The notes beneath the pieces were generated by a model. The model saw only the letters and a program-made list of their open reading frames with translations, did no database searches and had not been told where the DNA came from. This document shows, in pieces, positions 62,760 through 64,000 of a stretch of 64,000 nt of DNA. Source of the DNA: Symbiodinium natans (taxonomy: Eukaryota; Sar; Dinophyceae; Suessiales; Symbiodiniaceae); contig CAJNDS010002422.1 of assembly GCA_905221605.1 (NCBI GenBank), positions 183,376-247,375 on the forward strand, given 5' to 3'. How positions within the stretch are numbered: the first letter of the stretch is position 1; the number at the start of each line of letters is the position of its first letter. A program made the translations under genes and the position numbers.

Positions 62760-63115
62760 GGGTAGAAAGCCCTAAGCCCTAAACCTTAATCCCTGGACCT
62801 TGGGATGTTCCCTTATACCGTCGAACCATTACAATCCCTCTTAGGTCTTAAAGAAGGGGAAACACTCCCAGCCCCTAAGCCCTAAGCCCTAACCCCTAAG
62901 CCCTAAGCCCTAAGCCCTAAGCCCTAAGCCCTAAACCCTCAACCCTAAACCCTAAACCGCCTAAACCCTAAACCCTAAACCCTTCTCCAAAGGCGCCGCT
63001 GGGAGCTCCCGGTGGCCAGGCCTCCGTCCCGGCGGCCGCGCCGCCAGGCGCGGCCGCGCTCTTGGGGGTTTAGGGTTTAGGGTTTAGGGTTTAGGGTTTA
63101 GGGGTGTTTGGGGGG
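62760..63115. repeat. Convergent telomere-type arrays with GC-rich hairpin spacer
   Basis: CCCTAAG and CCCTAAA units at 62760-62990 face TTTAGGG units at 63065-63100. The spacer starts CCAAAGGCGCCGCTGGG, contains CCAGGCCTCC as in the pair at 12225-12405, and carries a perfect 11-bp inverted repeat at 63032-63057. Confidence 0.88.
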
Positions 63116-63134
63116 CGAGAACCCGTTAGGGCTG

Positions 63135-63262
63135 TCCTCATAGTGGTAGCAACAATGGTGTCAGTAATGATATGAGTAATCATACTAATCATAGTAATAG
63201 TACTAATCGTACTAGTAAGAGTGTGATAGTAAGAATGGTAATAATAGAAGTAACAAGAAGAG
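63135..63262. repeat. Three-base-periodic AT-rich segment
   Basis: Degenerate TAG/TAA/AAT-type triplets (AGTAATGATATGAGTAATC and similar) with clear 3-bp periodicity but no coding potential of interest; a decayed trinucleotide microsatellite. Confidence 0.65.
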
Positions 63263-63408
63263 TGGCGCTATTTTGTTGTCTGGCAAGGTCCGGGTTTGCC
63301 AGCACCCGCACCAGTTCCACCGGTACCGAAGACCCAGGCACGTCCTTGTTTCTGCCTGGCGATGCCTGCCACCTCCGGGCTTGCATGGGGATATCACAAG
63401 TTGAGCCT

Positions 63409-63798
63409 TAAACCCTAAACCCTAAACCCGAAACCCTAAACCCTAAACCCCAAACCCTAAACCCTTGCAGTGGTGGCGCAGGCCATGCTCCCTTGGCTGG
63501 TGTCCGCCACTTACGCTGAGGAGCAGAGAGTCCCTCCTTGAAGCCCTCAGACCCTAAACCCTAAACCCTAAACCCTAAACCCTAAACCCTAAACCCTAAA
63601 CCCTAAACCCTAAACCCTAAACCCTAAACCCTAAACCCTGTTGTGCCGAGGTCAGCTCCTGTTGCTTACAGATCGAGGAGTCCTGCTCTCCTGAGAGCCT
63701 GGGAATGCAGCGCAGTGGAAGCATTAGAGCAGTTCTAGTTGAGTTCAGGGTTTAAGGTTTAAGGTTTAGGGTTTAGGGTTTAGGGTTTAGGTTTTAGG
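63409..63798. repeat. CCCTAAA arrays facing TTTAGGG array
   Basis: CCCTAAA units at 63409-63467 and 63551-63638 (pure) face TTTAGGG/TTTAAGG units at 63747-63798, with unique spacers. The polarity is the same as elsewhere. Confidence 0.9.
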
Positions 63799-64000
63799 GA
63801 CAGTATTCCGAAGTGGTCTGCCCAAGGACGGCGATCCAGGCGGCAGGCACACGGCAGCTGCGTTTGCTTGCGCCATCTTGCCCCGCGCTCTCGCGGCCCC
63901 TAAGCCCTCATCCCCCCGCAATCGGCCAGGGCATGGATTTCCTGTGAGACGCAGAGGAGGTGGTTCAGAGCTACATCGCCCGAGGAGTCCGTGAAGCCTT
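63799..64000. other. No feature seen
   Basis: Unique GC-rich sequence at the window edge; no open frame of interest. Confidence 0.4.

Overview
The window looks like nuclear DNA of a dinoflagellate, most likely of the Symbiodiniaceae type (inference). The reasons are: many interstitial (CCCTAAA)n/(TTTAGGG)n arrays; long intronless reading frames beside a locus that seems to be cut into very short exons with GC/GA-type donor sites; a protein built of DGSVVTWG (RCC1-like) repeats; very large Ty1/copia polyproteins; and a 12-base match to the 3' end of the dinoflagellate spliced leader. I see no bacterial operon structure, no tRNA or rRNA gene and no CRISPR array.

Layout. (1) 1-8.2 kb: gene-poor, with convergent telomere-type arrays, degenerate TTTTAGGGG repeats and two small palindromic MITE-like elements. 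(2) 8.3-10.6 kb: an intronless multipass membrane protein on the minus strand. (3) 10.6-14 kb: gene-poor, with another telomere-type array and a third MITE-like element. (4) 14.05-15.6 kb: a probable type I membrane protein with ten RCC1-like repeats, minus strand. (5) 15.98-34.95 kb: two nearly identical Ty1/copia elements in opposite orientation around a spacer of about 1 kb. Each has one open frame of about 2,600 codons (gag, protease, integrase, RT, RNase H and a long unexplained C-terminal extension). Each has one complete 3' LTR (372 and 390 bp) but no complete 5' LTR. (6) 35-40.1 kb: decayed or unassigned coding-like stretches, a GTG-rich microsatellite and a tandem family of about 70 bp. 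(7) 40.13-61.99 kb: a direct tandem duplication of about 11 kb. Each unit carries five to six tandem cassettes of about 878 bp holding short coiled-coil exons, then more exon-like segments, then a small four-helix membrane protein gene. (8) 62-64 kb: a broken coding-like stretch and telomere-type arrays.

The parts worth most attention are the copia elements with the fused C-terminal region and the spliced-leader-like sequence inside the LTR, the twice-nested coiled-coil exon amplification, and the consistent head-to-head polarity of the telomere-type arrays. The genes do not form an evident pathway; the window is shaped mainly by repeats, retroelements and local duplication. Exon calls in the duplicated region are inferred from conserved heptad-like peptides bounded by AG|G acceptors and GC/GA/GT donors, and transcript data would be needed to settle them.
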